From: Roseomonas sp.
GTDB lineage: Bacteria; Pseudomonadota; Alphaproteobacteria; Acetobacterales; Acetobacteraceae
Direction of reading: 5' to 3'
NCBI GenBank assembly: GCA_020249145.1
Contig: JADCGF010000011.1
Span: forward strand, 139,012-203,011
Length of the DNA stretch: 64,000 nucleotides
In this document: one piece after another, positions 9,064-16,309 of the stretch
Position numbering within the stretch: the stretch's first letter is position 1
Layout: the number at the start of each line of letters is the position of its first letter
Made by a program: the position numbers and the translations under genes
Notes under the pieces: model-generated
Databases searched by the model: none
Told to the model about the DNA's origin: nothing
What the model saw: only the letters and a program-made list of their open reading frames with translations

Positions 9064-9093
9064 CTTGAGGGAGGGCATCATCACGCTCAACCC

Positions 9094-9507
9094 TCAAACC
9101 TCCACCACCACATACTCTGCCTCAACCTTCACCGGAAACGTCTCGGCCTGATAAGGCCCCTCAACCAAACTCTTCCCTGGTTCCACATGCGCCGGAAAGG
9201 CGCGCACCTTGGTCCGCCGCGGGTCAAACCAGCTTTTCCCCGTGCGGATATCGAATTCCCAATTATGCCAGGGGCAGCGCAGCATTTCTCCGGCGCGGGA
9301 GAATTGATACTTCCCCGGTTCATCACTCAACGTCAGGCCACACAATATGCCGCCGGAAAGCGCGCTTCCTTGATGCGGGCAGCGATCCAGCAGCGCGAAG
9401 AATTCGCCGCCCAGATTGAACACCACAATCTTCTTGCCATCCGCTTCCACCAGCTTCCGGCCGCCGGGCGGGATTTCATCCACCGCCCCCACTACATGCC
9501 GCGCCAT
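9094..9507 (-). CDS. Rieske [2Fe-2S] domain protein
   Basis: A 137-aa single-domain Rieske protein. The cluster ligands are in LLDRCPHQGSALSGG and LRCPWHNWEFDIRTG, which give the CxH and CxxH pairs; two Cys and two His bind the 2Fe-2S cluster. Such short proteins act as ferredoxins for oxygenases or as stand-alone electron carriers. The ATG at 9507 overlaps the stop of the upstream amidohydrolase by one base (TAATG). It is therefore probably translated from the same mRNA as the two amidohydrolases behind it, suggesting a joint role in breakdown of an aromatic or cyclic compound. Confidence 0.88.
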   Translation of the reverse strand: MARHVVGAVDEIPPGGRKLVEADGKKIVVFNLGGEFFALLDRCPHQGSALSGGILCGLTLSDEPGKYQFSRAGEMLRCPWHNWEFDIRTGKSWFDPRRTKVRAFPAHVEPGKSLVEGPYQAETFPVKVEAEYVVVEV

Positions 9508-10613
9508 TACAGCCGATAGAAGCCGCGCGCATTGCCGCCGAAAATCGCGGCGCGCTTTTCCGCAGGGATAAAAGACGGAATCGCAATGCGCGGATCATCA
9601 AAATCCCAATGCGGATAGTCGCTGGCGTAGAGAATACGATCCCAACAGATCCATTCCATCGCATCCAGCAAATGCTCGCCCTTCGCCGGTTCTTCGATTG
9701 GTTGCGTTGAAACATAGACATGTTCACGCATGTATTCGCTTGGCGCGCGCTTCAGATGCGGCACCTCATCACGCAGCCGCTTCCAGTTATTGTCCAGCCG
9801 CCAACCGAGCGATGGCATCCAGCCAAAACCACATTCGATCATCACGATCTTGAGCGTGGGGTAGCGTTCAAACACGCCTTCCACCACAAAGGATGCGACT
9901 TGCGCTTGCGCGCTGGTCGCGTGTTCCTGCACTTCCTCAACATAAAAGGAAGGCCAGCCGCCATTCGTCATGGCATTGCCGGAAAAACCAAAGGCGTGAA
10001 TGCCAATCGGCAGACCCACTTCCGCGGCTGCTTCATAAATCGGCCAATAGCGCTTGCGGCCTAAGGGTTCCGAAGTACGGCTCATCAGCAGCACCTGGCA
10101 GAAGCGACTATCGCCGGCGCGCTTGCGGATTTCCGCGGCTGATGCCGCCGCATCCTCATACGGCACCACGATGGAAGCGCGCAGCCGCGCATCATGATCC
10201 ACCCAATGCGCCAATTGCCATTCATTCACAGCATGGGCGAGGGCCACCGAAAGATCATCATTCACATCGCCCTGGCCGGAAGGCTGCAAGGGGTTCAGCA
10301 CGCCAATATCCAGCCCGTAATGATCCAGGAATTGTTTTTGCACAAAGCCCAGATCGGAAGCGGGCGGCTGACCTTGCGGCCCCCAGGCATCGCGCCGGCT
10401 GGCGAGTGGCGCGGCTTTCGGGAAGGGATAGCCCTTATGGAAGCCGTGCCGCGCATGGATGCCGTAGGTGGTCAGGCGATGCCACGCGGCATCGGTCATG
10501 AAGGGGCGATACTCGCCCAAATCCGCGCAGCGGGGATGGATATCGCAATCCACCAGGCCAAGCGTTGCAGCGGCGGGCCGACCAGGGGCGGCGATGGGGC
10601 GGATGATGTTCAT
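9507..10613 (-). CDS. Amidohydrolase family protein (amidohydrolase_2, decarboxylase-like)
   Basis: A 368-aa metal-dependent TIM-barrel hydrolase. The N-terminal DCDIHPR motif near residue 24 supplies the first metal ligands (Asp, His). IGIHAFGFSG near 207 contains another His, and the late YASDYPHWDF near 335 contains the catalytic Asp of the amidohydrolase_2 family. Members include 2-amino-3-carboxymuconate-semialdehyde decarboxylase and gamma-resorcylate decarboxylase. It lies 27 bases after a paralogous amidohydrolase and one base before the Rieske gene. The pair of paralogues may act on related intermediates or form a mixed oligomer (inference). Confidence 0.87.
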   Translation of the reverse strand: MNIIRPIAAPGRPAAATLGLVDCDIHPRCADLGEYRPFMTDAAWHRLTTYGIHARHGFHKGYPFPKAAPLASRRDAWGPQGQPPASDLGFVQKQFLDHYGLDIGVLNPLQPSGQGDVNDDLSVALAHAVNEWQLAHWVDHDARLRASIVVPYEDAAASAAEIRKRAGDSRFCQVLLMSRTSEPLGRKRYWPIYEAAAEVGLPIGIHAFGFSGNAMTNGGWPSFYVEEVQEHATSAQAQVASFVVEGVFERYPTLKIVMIECGFGWMPSLGWRLDNNWKRLRDEVPHLKRAPSEYMREHVYVSTQPIEEPAKGEHLLDAMEWICWDRILYASDYPHWDFDDPRIAIPSFIPAEKRAAIFGGNARGFYRL

Positions 10614-10630
10614 GCGAGGGCTCCTTCGCT

Positions 10631-10732
10631 AGTGCGCATCCTATTCACGTGCGTTCACCGGATACGCACTAGGATTTTGTTTGGTCGCATTTTCCGAGTC
10701 GCCAAGTGATTCCACTTGGCTTGATAATGCTC
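10631..10732. repeat. Dispersed palindromic repeat, copy 1, with adjacent hairpin
   Basis: Positions 10671-10732 are, on the opposite strand, nearly identical to 27100-27162: about five differences in 60 bases. The shared core contains the palindrome CCAAGTGGAATCACTTGG. Immediately beside it, 10631-10641 and 10660-10670 form an 11-bp inverted repeat with one mismatch. The whole element overlaps the 3' end of the second amidohydrolase gene. It resembles a REP/BIME-like element; no transposase is nearby. Confidence 0.85.
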
Positions 10733-11774
10733 CGATCCTACCATAAGTCGCGCGTGGATTATCCACCATGATTTTCGAGAGCAGGGCAGGATCAAGCCCA
10801 CCCGGGATGCGCGCATCACCTTCAAAATGCGCATGCGGCCAATCGGAAGACCAAAGCAGCAGCTCATCCGATCCCAAATGATCCATCAGCCGCGCCATGG
10901 TGGCTGCTTCTTCCGGCACATCCAAGGGGCGGATCGAAAGCCGCACATGATCGCGCACATATTCCGATGGCGGGCGATCAAGCCAGGGCACTTCGAAACG
11001 CACGCCCTTCCATGATTTCACCAACCGCCACAGGAAAGACGGCAGCCAGGACACGCCGCTTTCCAGCAGCACGACCTTGAGCTTCGGGAATTTCACAAAC
11101 ACGCCTTCCGTGATCAGGGAAGCGAGCGATGCCTGAAACCCCATCGAATTCGCCGTGTATTCCTCAAGATAATAGGAAGGCCAGCCGACCGAGGTGACGG
11201 GGTGGCGCCAATTGCTGCCGGCATGGATGGCAAGCGGCATGTCATGGCGGGACAGCGCCTCATAAACCGGCCACCATTCGCGCCGGCCCAGCGGGATTTC
11301 CCCCATGCAAAGCGTCATGGCCTGCACAAAGCGGCGGTCTGGCGCCAGGCGTTCAATTTCGGCGACTGATTCCTCAATGGCATTGGGCAGCAGGATGGAA
11401 GCGCGCAGGCGCTTATCGCCTTCCAGCCATTCGGCGCGGATCCAATCGTTCACCGCGCGCGCAAAGGCGGCCGAGAGGTCTCGGCTGAAAGGAAGCTGCG
11501 CCGGAAAAAGCGGGTTCAGGATGCCGGTGCCGACCTGCCAGCGATCCAGCACTTGCGCTTGCAGGGTTTCAAGCTTGCAAGGCGCTTCCCCCTTCGGCCC
11601 GCGCCAATCTGCGCGCACGGTGGAAGGGGCGGCGGGGGGCCAGGAAGCGCTTTCAAGCTGGGAGACGCCGCGTTCCTTCAGGCTGGTCCGCCAATGCTGA
11701 TCCATATAGGGGAACAGGCTTGCCATGGAGGGCAGGCCCGGATGCAGATCGCAATCTATTGCCGCTTCAGTCAC
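10641..11774 (-). CDS. Amidohydrolase family protein with repeat-derived C-terminal tail
   Basis: A 377-aa paralogue of the neighbouring amidohydrolase: DCDLHPG near residue 7, LAIHAGSNWRHP near 192 and LWSSDWPHAHFEG near 320 are its metal-site segments. The GTG start at 11774 is chosen because AGGAGG lies just upstream at the right spacing; the frame is open to 11876. The family sequence ends at about NPRATYGRIG. The last 29 residues (LSSQVESLGDSENATKQN and onward) are translated from a dispersed palindromic repeat and an adjacent hairpin. A strong upstream promoter is not evident. First gene of a probable three-gene unit with the second amidohydrolase and the Rieske protein. Confidence 0.85.
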   Translation of the reverse strand: MTEAAIDCDLHPGLPSMASLFPYMDQHWRTSLKERGVSQLESASWPPAAPSTVRADWRGPKGEAPCKLETLQAQVLDRWQVGTGILNPLFPAQLPFSRDLSAAFARAVNDWIRAEWLEGDKRLRASILLPNAIEESVAEIERLAPDRRFVQAMTLCMGEIPLGRREWWPVYEALSRHDMPLAIHAGSNWRHPVTSVGWPSYYLEEYTANSMGFQASLASLITEGVFVKFPKLKVVLLESGVSWLPSFLWRLVKSWKGVRFEVPWLDRPPSEYVRDHVRLSIRPLDVPEEAATMARLMDHLGSDELLLWSSDWPHAHFEGDARIPGGLDPALLSKIMVDNPRATYGRIGALSSQVESLGDSENATKQNPSAYPVNARE

Positions 11775-12064
11775 GGTTCCTCCTGCGCTTTTCTTTTCTC
11801 TCAAGCATAGCGCGGGCCGAGCATCCTCCCTTTTCCAAGGGCGATCAATGGGGTGGTTGCAGCCGGTGCCAAGCAACAGGTCAAAGAAAAACCCGCCCGG
11901 CAGTCACCGGGCGGGCAACCTGGCGCACGTTGATGGCCGATAGCCCGCCGGACGCGCCTTGGTGGAACGGCGCTTGGGGGCTTTGCCGTGCAATTTTTGC
12001 ATGCGTTAACTCGAGACAACCTCGGTTCGTTACCGTGAAGTCGCGATATACTCGTTTGAAAAAC
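11775..12064. other. Intergenic region: terminator copy A and left end of AT-rich cassette
   Basis: These 290 bases hold no gene that I can support. 11775-11880 is the upstream region of the amidohydrolase gene. 11882-11917 is a terminator hairpin with a T-tract when read on the minus strand. 11918-11988 is GC-rich like the host. From about 11990 the composition turns AT-rich and continues so into the cassette. An imperfect inverted repeat at 12007-12026 (CGAG...CTCG core) lies just downstream of the membrane-protein gene and could end its transcript. Confidence 0.6.
11882..11917 (-). terminator. Rho-independent terminator, copy A (with T-tract)
   Basis: Read on the minus strand, a hairpin with perfect arms CCCGCCCGG / CCGGGCGGG (loop TGACTG region) is followed by TTTTTCTTTGA. 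The 26 bases 11892-11917 are identical to 13426-13451. This copy keeps the T-tract, so it is probably the original end of the solute-receptor transcript, now separated from that gene by the cassette. Confidence 0.85.
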
Positions 12065-12520
12065 CTAAACGTCGACTCTTGGCGTTATGGCAAACACCGT
12101 TTGTACTATTTCGACCAAAATCAGGACATTCCAAAAAACAATGAGCAATGCAGCCGCATTCAAGAATGCACGCCCCCATGATGTTGCTTCGGGTACTAAC
12201 GGTTTAAGCACAACAATGACTATCGCCATCAAAAAAAGCGCGATTAGCCAAAAGCAGGCTGTCTTGACCCCACGCCGTGCTGCGGCAAGCGCCCCAGGCT
12301 TCTTGTAGTGTTCCTCTATCTGGTTGAAAGACAGATGGATCTGACCGCCCGAAGCAAGAGTTATGGCAAGAATTACACCAAGTAGGGCAAGGAGTTCGTG
12401 ATTCACAAAGCTCTTGAGAAATTCATTTTGATCATTCAATACATCGGGCATCACAATCGTTACCGTCAGCAAAATACATGCCACACAAATTAGAGCGCAG
12501 TATGCAATGGTTCTGCTCAT
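12065..12520 (-). CDS. Four-helix membrane protein of accessory two-gene cassette
   Basis: I do not recognise this 151-aa protein. It has four hydrophobic segments at about residues 4-23, 42-61, 88-108 and 118-143, with a polar loop containing IEEHYKKPGALAAARRG between helices 2 and 3. Both termini are likely on the same side of the membrane. The ATG at 12520 overlaps the stop of the upstream gene (ATGA), so it is translationally coupled and probably works with that protein. Codon use and base composition are AT-rich compared with the window. A small integral-membrane effector or sensor is a reasonable guess from the pairing, by analogy with two-gene phage-defence systems; there is no direct evidence. 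Confidence 0.75.
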   Translation of the reverse strand: MSRTIAYCALICVACILLTVTIVMPDVLNDQNEFLKSFVNHELLALLGVILAITLASGGQIHLSFNQIEEHYKKPGALAAARRGVKTACFWLIALFLMAIVIVVLKPLVPEATSWGRAFLNAAALLIVFWNVLILVEIVQTVFAITPRVDV

Positions 12521-13368
12521 GATTTGAAAATTCCAGAGATCGCTCGCTTCGCTTTTGTAAGAAAGCTAGGTGGCTCTTCGTCGCTGGGTAGCTCAGTCTG
12601 AATCGTCTTCTTCGATGCGCGCTTAGTCGAGTCAAACCGCCTACCCTTTTTGCTTTTTGCCTTGACTGTGCCGCCGCCCTCTAGTGTGTACCCAACAGTT
12701 TGACGCACGCGCTCGGTATTGAGTTGGAGACCATCTTTGTTATACAATTCAAGCTTTGCTTTTTGAGCTCTCTCGTTGTCTCTCAGCGCGCGCATTTCCT
12801 TATCAAAGTCATCGCGTATGCCGAACATATTTGGCGCCAATAGGCCAAAACTGATGGAGGTAATTTCACCTCGGTTTTCGAGCTCGAAGGACCAAAAATC
12901 ACTTGGATCAGTGATAGGATTAACTTCGAGATAGTATGGCTCAGATGTGCTTCGTGAGTTGATGTGCTCTGCAAGGGAGGAAAACAGTGCAAACGGATCT
13001 CCGATTTGAGCATCAATTTCCATCGCGATTTTTTGCCCGTCGTCATGATGACGCGGATCAATCAGCACAATTGCAGCCTTCCAGGTATCACGTGAAGTCT
13101 CCTTGAGCCCAGAGGAAGGCGGTTCATTTTCATCAATTTTTCGCTTCCTTCCCATTCTCCCAACAATAAAAGGAGCCTCGTCAAAATCTTCTGCGGGCAC
13201 GAAATGACATTCTGAGCCACGGTGCTGATACTCAATATTGCCGGTGAATATTCGCCTTAACCATTTCTCGCGCGTTATCTCCGTTCCATCAGGGCCACGC
13301 TCTTCGAACATATCAGGCTGAGTACGCCTTAGAAGGACAAGTCGCAAAAGTTGAAATTGCATTTCCAT
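12517..13368 (-). CDS. Uncharacterised soluble protein of accessory two-gene cassette
   Basis: A 283-aa protein I cannot assign. It has no signal peptide or membrane helix. Its N-terminal domain (about 1-70) has ITREKWLRRIFTGNIEY and a His/Arg segment, followed by FIVGRMGRKRK. The middle (about 95-190) contains AAIVLIDPRHHDDGQKIAME, HINSRS and SFGLLAPNMFG; the HH/D residues could be functional. The C-terminus (about 240-283) is Lys/Arg-rich (KSKKGRRFDSTKRASKK), suggesting nucleic-acid binding. ATG 13368 follows a GGGGG tract; ATG 13362 is an alternative. It is the first gene of the cassette and is coupled to the membrane protein. Composition marks it as acquired. Confidence 0.75.
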   Translation of the reverse strand: MEMQFQLLRLVLLRRTQPDMFEERGPDGTEITREKWLRRIFTGNIEYQHRGSECHFVPAEDFDEAPFIVGRMGRKRKIDENEPPSSGLKETSRDTWKAAIVLIDPRHHDDGQKIAMEIDAQIGDPFALFSSLAEHINSRSTSEPYYLEVNPITDPSDFWSFELENRGEITSISFGLLAPNMFGIRDDFDKEMRALRDNERAQKAKLELYNKDGLQLNTERVRQTVGYTLEGGGTVKAKSKKGRRFDSTKRASKKTIQTELPSDEEPPSFLTKAKRAISGIFKS

Positions 13369-13425
13369 CCCCCTTTGGCAATGAGTGCAACAAAATTTTT
13401 CTTTCCAGCTAGAAAATCTACAACG

Positions 13426-13451
13426 CCCGCCCGGCAGTCACCGGGCGGGCA
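13426..13451 (-). terminator. Terminator hairpin, copy B (no T-tract)
   Basis: The hairpin lies 16 bases after the stop of the solute-receptor gene on the minus strand, with arms CCCGCCCGG / CCGGGCGGG. It is identical to 11892-11917, but is followed by CGTTGTAGATTTTC, not a run of T. It may terminate less well, letting receptor transcription run into the cassette. Confidence 0.7.
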
Positions 13452-13467
13452 TTTCTCGCATCAGGCC

Positions 13468-15042
13468 TTACTGCCCCTGACGCACAAAGCGAAGCTGGAT
13501 GTAGTTATCCGCCGTCTGCACCACATTCCAGCCTTGGCGCACGGCCCAGACAATCTGCTGCTGGTGCAGCGGAATATAGCCGACATCGTTCTGAATGACC
13601 TTGCCCGCTTCCGTGATCAGCCCCTGGCGCGTGGCCTGGTTCGTTTCCACCGCGATCCGGCTGATCAGATCATCCAGGCGCGGGCTGGAATAGCCGCCAT
13701 TGTTGAAAATGCCGCGCGAGCCATCACGCGTCCCGGCCAGGTTGAACAGCGCATTATGCGCGTCCGATGTCGCCGGCGTCCACCCCAGCAGATAGAAGCT
13801 GGTATTGTAGCCAGGCGCATTCACCTCGGCGAAGAAGCGCGCGCGGGTCTGCGCGTTCAGGGTCACGCGGATATTGATGCGCGCCAGCATGGCGACAACG
13901 GCGGTGCAGATCGCCTCATCATTCACATAGCGGTCATTCGGGCAATCCAGCGTCACGCCAAAGCCATTCGGATAGCCCGCTTCCGTCAGCAGCCGGCGCG
14001 CTTCGTTCAGATCAACGCGCGGGCGCTGGTCATCTTCTTCCCGGAAACCATTCACGCCCGGGCCATAGATCAGATTGGTCGGGCGGGATTGGCCGCGCAT
14101 GACGCTGCGCTGGATGGCCGTTGTGTCAATGGCAAGCTGCATGGCGCGGCGCACGCGCACATCCTGGAAGGGATTCTTGCCTTGCACATCGGATTTCAAA
14201 AGCTGCGGGCGCATCTGATCCATCCCAAGATAGATGGTGCGCAGTTCCGGCCCCTGGATGATGCGTACACCCGGCGCGCGCGAAATCCGGTCCACATCCT
14301 GCGGCGGCACGGTATAGACAAAATCCATCTCGCCCGAGAGCAGCGCGGCCACGCGCGTCGCGTCATTGGAAATGATGTTGAGTTCCGCGCGCGTCAGATT
14401 ATGCACGGGCCTATCCCACCAATTGGGGTTGGGCGCCACCACGGTGCGCCGGTCCGGCTCACGCGAGACAAGAATGAAAGGCCCGGTGCCCATGGCGTTG
14501 CGGGTCGCGAAATTTTCCTGCCGTGTTGTCAAATCCGCAGGGCGCGTGGCGTTGTTCTTTTCTGCCCAGGCGCGGCTGAACATGCCCCAATTGGTGATTT
14601 CCTGCAGCAGAATCGGATTGGGCACATTGGTTTCGAAATCTACCGTGTGATCATCAATCTTACGCACTTCCTTCACGGAAGCGAGCACGCCTTGGATATT
14701 CGAACCAGGGGCGCGTGCACGTTGCACGCTGAAGACCACATCATCGGCGGTGAAGGGCGTACCATCCGAGAATTTCACATTGCGGCGCAGATGAAAGCGC
14801 CAAACATTCGGCTGCGGCTGTTCCCAGCGTTCGGCAAGTGCGGCTTCCACCTTGCCTTCATGATCGCGGCGGACCAGCGGTTCGTAGAAATTGGACCCGA
14901 AGGCGAGCAGGAAGGTCTCCTGCCGCGTATAGGGGTCCATGGAATTCACATCGCCATCATTGGCCCAGCGGAAAACATTGGCCTCCGCAGACAAGGCGGA
15001 ACCGGCCAACAGGGCGGCGGCAAGGGTCAGGCGGCGCAACAT
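13468..15042 (-). CDS. ABC transporter substrate-binding protein, family 5 (peptide/opine/nickel type)
   Basis: A 524-aa periplasmic receptor. It starts with a Sec signal peptide (MLRRLTLAAALLAGSALSAEA, cleavage near residue 21), then FRWANDGDVNSMDPYT, the N-terminal pattern of SBP_bac_5 proteins. FHLRRNVKFSDGTPFTADD near 85 and RRAMQLAIDTTAI near 300 are further hallmarks. The ATG at 15042 follows GGGAGAGA; an upstream frame extension to 15111 lacks a signal-like start. No permease or ATPase gene is adjacent, so it is either an orphan receptor or its transporter lies elsewhere. Its terminator region is where the AT-rich cassette sits. Confidence 0.92.
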   Translation of the reverse strand: MLRRLTLAAALLAGSALSAEANVFRWANDGDVNSMDPYTRQETFLLAFGSNFYEPLVRRDHEGKVEAALAERWEQPQPNVWRFHLRRNVKFSDGTPFTADDVVFSVQRARAPGSNIQGVLASVKEVRKIDDHTVDFETNVPNPILLQEITNWGMFSRAWAEKNNATRPADLTTRQENFATRNAMGTGPFILVSREPDRRTVVAPNPNWWDRPVHNLTRAELNIISNDATRVAALLSGEMDFVYTVPPQDVDRISRAPGVRIIQGPELRTIYLGMDQMRPQLLKSDVQGKNPFQDVRVRRAMQLAIDTTAIQRSVMRGQSRPTNLIYGPGVNGFREEDDQRPRVDLNEARRLLTEAGYPNGFGVTLDCPNDRYVNDEAICTAVVAMLARINIRVTLNAQTRARFFAEVNAPGYNTSFYLLGWTPATSDAHNALFNLAGTRDGSRGIFNNGGYSSPRLDDLISRIAVETNQATRQGLITEAGKVIQNDVGYIPLHQQQIVWAVRQGWNVVQTADNYIQLRFVRQGQ

Positions 15043-15124
15043 GAAGCTTTCTCTCCCATAAGAACGCGATGGACATAGTTTAGGGCTTTTGCGCGGGATG
15101 AAAAAGCTCAATCTGCGGCCAAGA

Positions 15125-15157
15125 AAAAAGCCGCTTTCCCAGTCAGGGAGAAGCGGC
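15125..15157 (-). terminator. Rho-independent terminator of the ATP synthase F0 operon
   Basis: On the minus strand, about 24 bases after the atpF stop, GCCGCTTCTCCC / GGGAAAGCGGC forms a stem (one bulged region) around CTGACT and is followed directly by TTTTTT. This is a standard intrinsic terminator and ends the atpI-atpB-atpE-atpF'-atpF transcript. Confidence 0.9.
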
Positions 15158-15180
15158 CTCGCTGGGGTTGTACGCCCGCG

Positions 15181-15687
15181 TCAGGCGACGCGCAACGCCC
15201 GCGGCAGATCGGCAACGCTGCGGTCAACCATGGCACCATCCGCGGCGGCGTCCATGGTTTCAGCCAAGACAGCCCGCGCGGCTGTGGCCGCAATATCGGC
15301 CGCCATATTCCGTACCTCGGCAACGGCGCTTGCTTCTGCTGCGGCGATGCGCTGCATGGCAAGCTGCTTGCGCCGTTCGGCAGAAGCCTCAGCCTCAGTG
15401 GCAGCGGTGGTGGCGATACGTGCGGCTTCGGTCTTGGCGCGTGCAAGAAGCTCAGCTGCTTCCTTAACCGCCTCAGCCCGCGCGGCTTCGGCTTCCTTCA
15501 GCTTGCCTTCGGCTTCAAGGCGAAGCTTATTCGCCTCATCAATCCGCTTGCGTATGCCATCAGCCCGGGAATCGAGCGCGCCGGTGCCCGCCTTCCAAAG
15601 CTTGCTGCCAAGCAGCACGAAAAACAGGACAAAGGAAACCGCGACCCAGAAGGTAGGGTCAGCCATAAAGGATGTGGCGCTTTGCAT
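15181..15687 (-). CDS. atpF: ATP synthase F0 subunit b
   Basis: The peripheral-stalk b subunit, 168 aa. One N-terminal membrane helix (FWVAVSFVLFFVLLGSKLW, about residues 13-31) is followed by a long charged coiled coil rich in Ala, Glu, Lys and Arg (about 40-150). The start ATG at 15687 overlaps the b' stop as TGATG; a second ATG at 15666 (MADPTFW) is also possible and would remove seven residues. It is the last gene of the F0 operon, followed by a strong terminator. The F1 genes are not in the window, as is usual for alphaproteobacteria, where F0 and F1 are separate operons. Confidence 0.95.
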   Translation of the reverse strand: MQSATSFMADPTFWVAVSFVLFFVLLGSKLWKAGTGALDSRADGIRKRIDEANKLRLEAEGKLKEAEAARAEAVKEAAELLARAKTEAARIATTAATEAEASAERRKQLAMQRIAAAEASAVAEVRNMAADIAATAARAVLAETMDAAADGAMVDRSVADLPRALRVA

Positions 15688-16289
15688 CAGGTAATCCCCC
15701 TGGCGGTGGCTTCGCGCTGAACCGCTGCCTGCACCTTGCCGGCATCGGCGCTGGTGCCAAGTTTGGAAAGCAGGGCTTCGACAGTTTCACCAGCCACCTG
15801 ACGCACCGCGCCCATGGCCGACTTACGGCCTTGATCAATGCGGGCTTCCGCATCGGCCACCTGCTTGGCCAAAGCGGCATTCAGCGCTTCAGCCTTGGCA
15901 TCCATTTCCTGCTGGGCGGCTTGCATCGCGGCGTTCACTGCCGCTTGCGCTTCAGCACGGGCTGTCTGCGTCGCTTCACGCTGCGCAGCAATGGCCGCTT
16001 CGGCGGATTGCATGGCGGCGCGGGCAGCATCCAGATCACCTTCAATGCGCTGGCGACGATTTTCGATCACCGAGCCAAGCCTTGGCAGGGCGACGAAAGC
16101 CATCAACATGAATAGCGCAAAGAAGATGATGGCCTGCCAAACAACCTGGCCGATCAGCAAAGGCCCCTGGACCGGATGCCCAAAGGCAAGCTGCGGCATA
16201 CCTTCCACCGGCGGGCCGCCAGCGGAACTTGCTGCCCAGGCCAGCGCCGGCATGGCGCTTAGCGTCATTGCAAGCAGTATTCGGCGCAT
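15687..16289 (-). CDS. atpF': ATP synthase F0 subunit b'
   Basis: A 200-aa second b-type subunit that pairs with b in the peripheral stalk. A signal-like N-terminus (MRRILLAMTLSAMPALAWA) precedes MPQLAFGHPVQGPLLIGQVV, then a membrane helix (about 48-68) and a coiled coil with many Ala/Glu/Gln to about residue 185. Divergent b and b' are typical of photosynthetic and many other alphaproteobacteria. ATG 16289 is chosen; the open frame to 16394 overlaps atpE and carries a terminator-like element. The signal-like N-terminus is unusual and may be processed, or act as an extra membrane segment. Confidence 0.92.
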   Translation of the reverse strand: MRRILLAMTLSAMPALAWAASSAGGPPVEGMPQLAFGHPVQGPLLIGQVVWQAIIFFALFMLMAFVALPRLGSVIENRRQRIEGDLDAARAAMQSAEAAIAAQREATQTARAEAQAAVNAAMQAAQQEMDAKAEALNAALAKQVADAEARIDQGRKSAMGAVRQVAGETVEALLSKLGTSADAGKVQAAVQREATARGIT

Positions 16290-16309
16290 CGGATTACCCT
16301 CTCGCGGCC

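Larger units (their letters stand above)
11918..13425. mobile_element. Candidate inserted cassette between 26-bp direct repeats
   Basis: The interval lies between two identical 26-bp direct repeats (11892-11917 and 13426-13451), each a copy of the terminator hairpin belonging to the solute-receptor gene at 13468. Most of it (from about 11990) is clearly more AT-rich than everything around it. It carries two minus-strand genes overlapping by ATGA and no integrase, transposase or resolvase. The layout fits insertion into a terminator with duplication of the hairpin, or recombination between hairpin copies. The GC-rich 70 bases at its left end are unexplained. The boundary call is inference. Confidence 0.55.

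Noticed and set aside
12007..12026. tRNA-like or small-RNA structure at the end of the cassette
   Set aside because: Only a short imperfect inverted repeat is present. There is no acceptor stem, T-loop or CCA pattern.
12065..13368. Assignment of the cassette to the Kiwa defence system
   Set aside because: Size and membrane/soluble pairing are similar, but I cannot see sequence motifs of KwaA or KwaB and the gene order is reversed. The idea is kept as analogy only.
11892..13451. Phage-type attachment sites from integrase-mediated insertion
   Set aside because: No integrase, tRNA or phage gene is present between or beside the repeats. The repeats are a terminator hairpin, so I describe them as direct repeats without naming att sites.
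13351..15078. 575-codon open frame on the plus strand opposite the solute-receptor gene
   Set aside because: It is antisense to a complete SBP_bac_5 gene with signal peptide. Its translation is His/Arg/Ala-rich with no family pattern, typical of a shadow frame in high-GC DNA.
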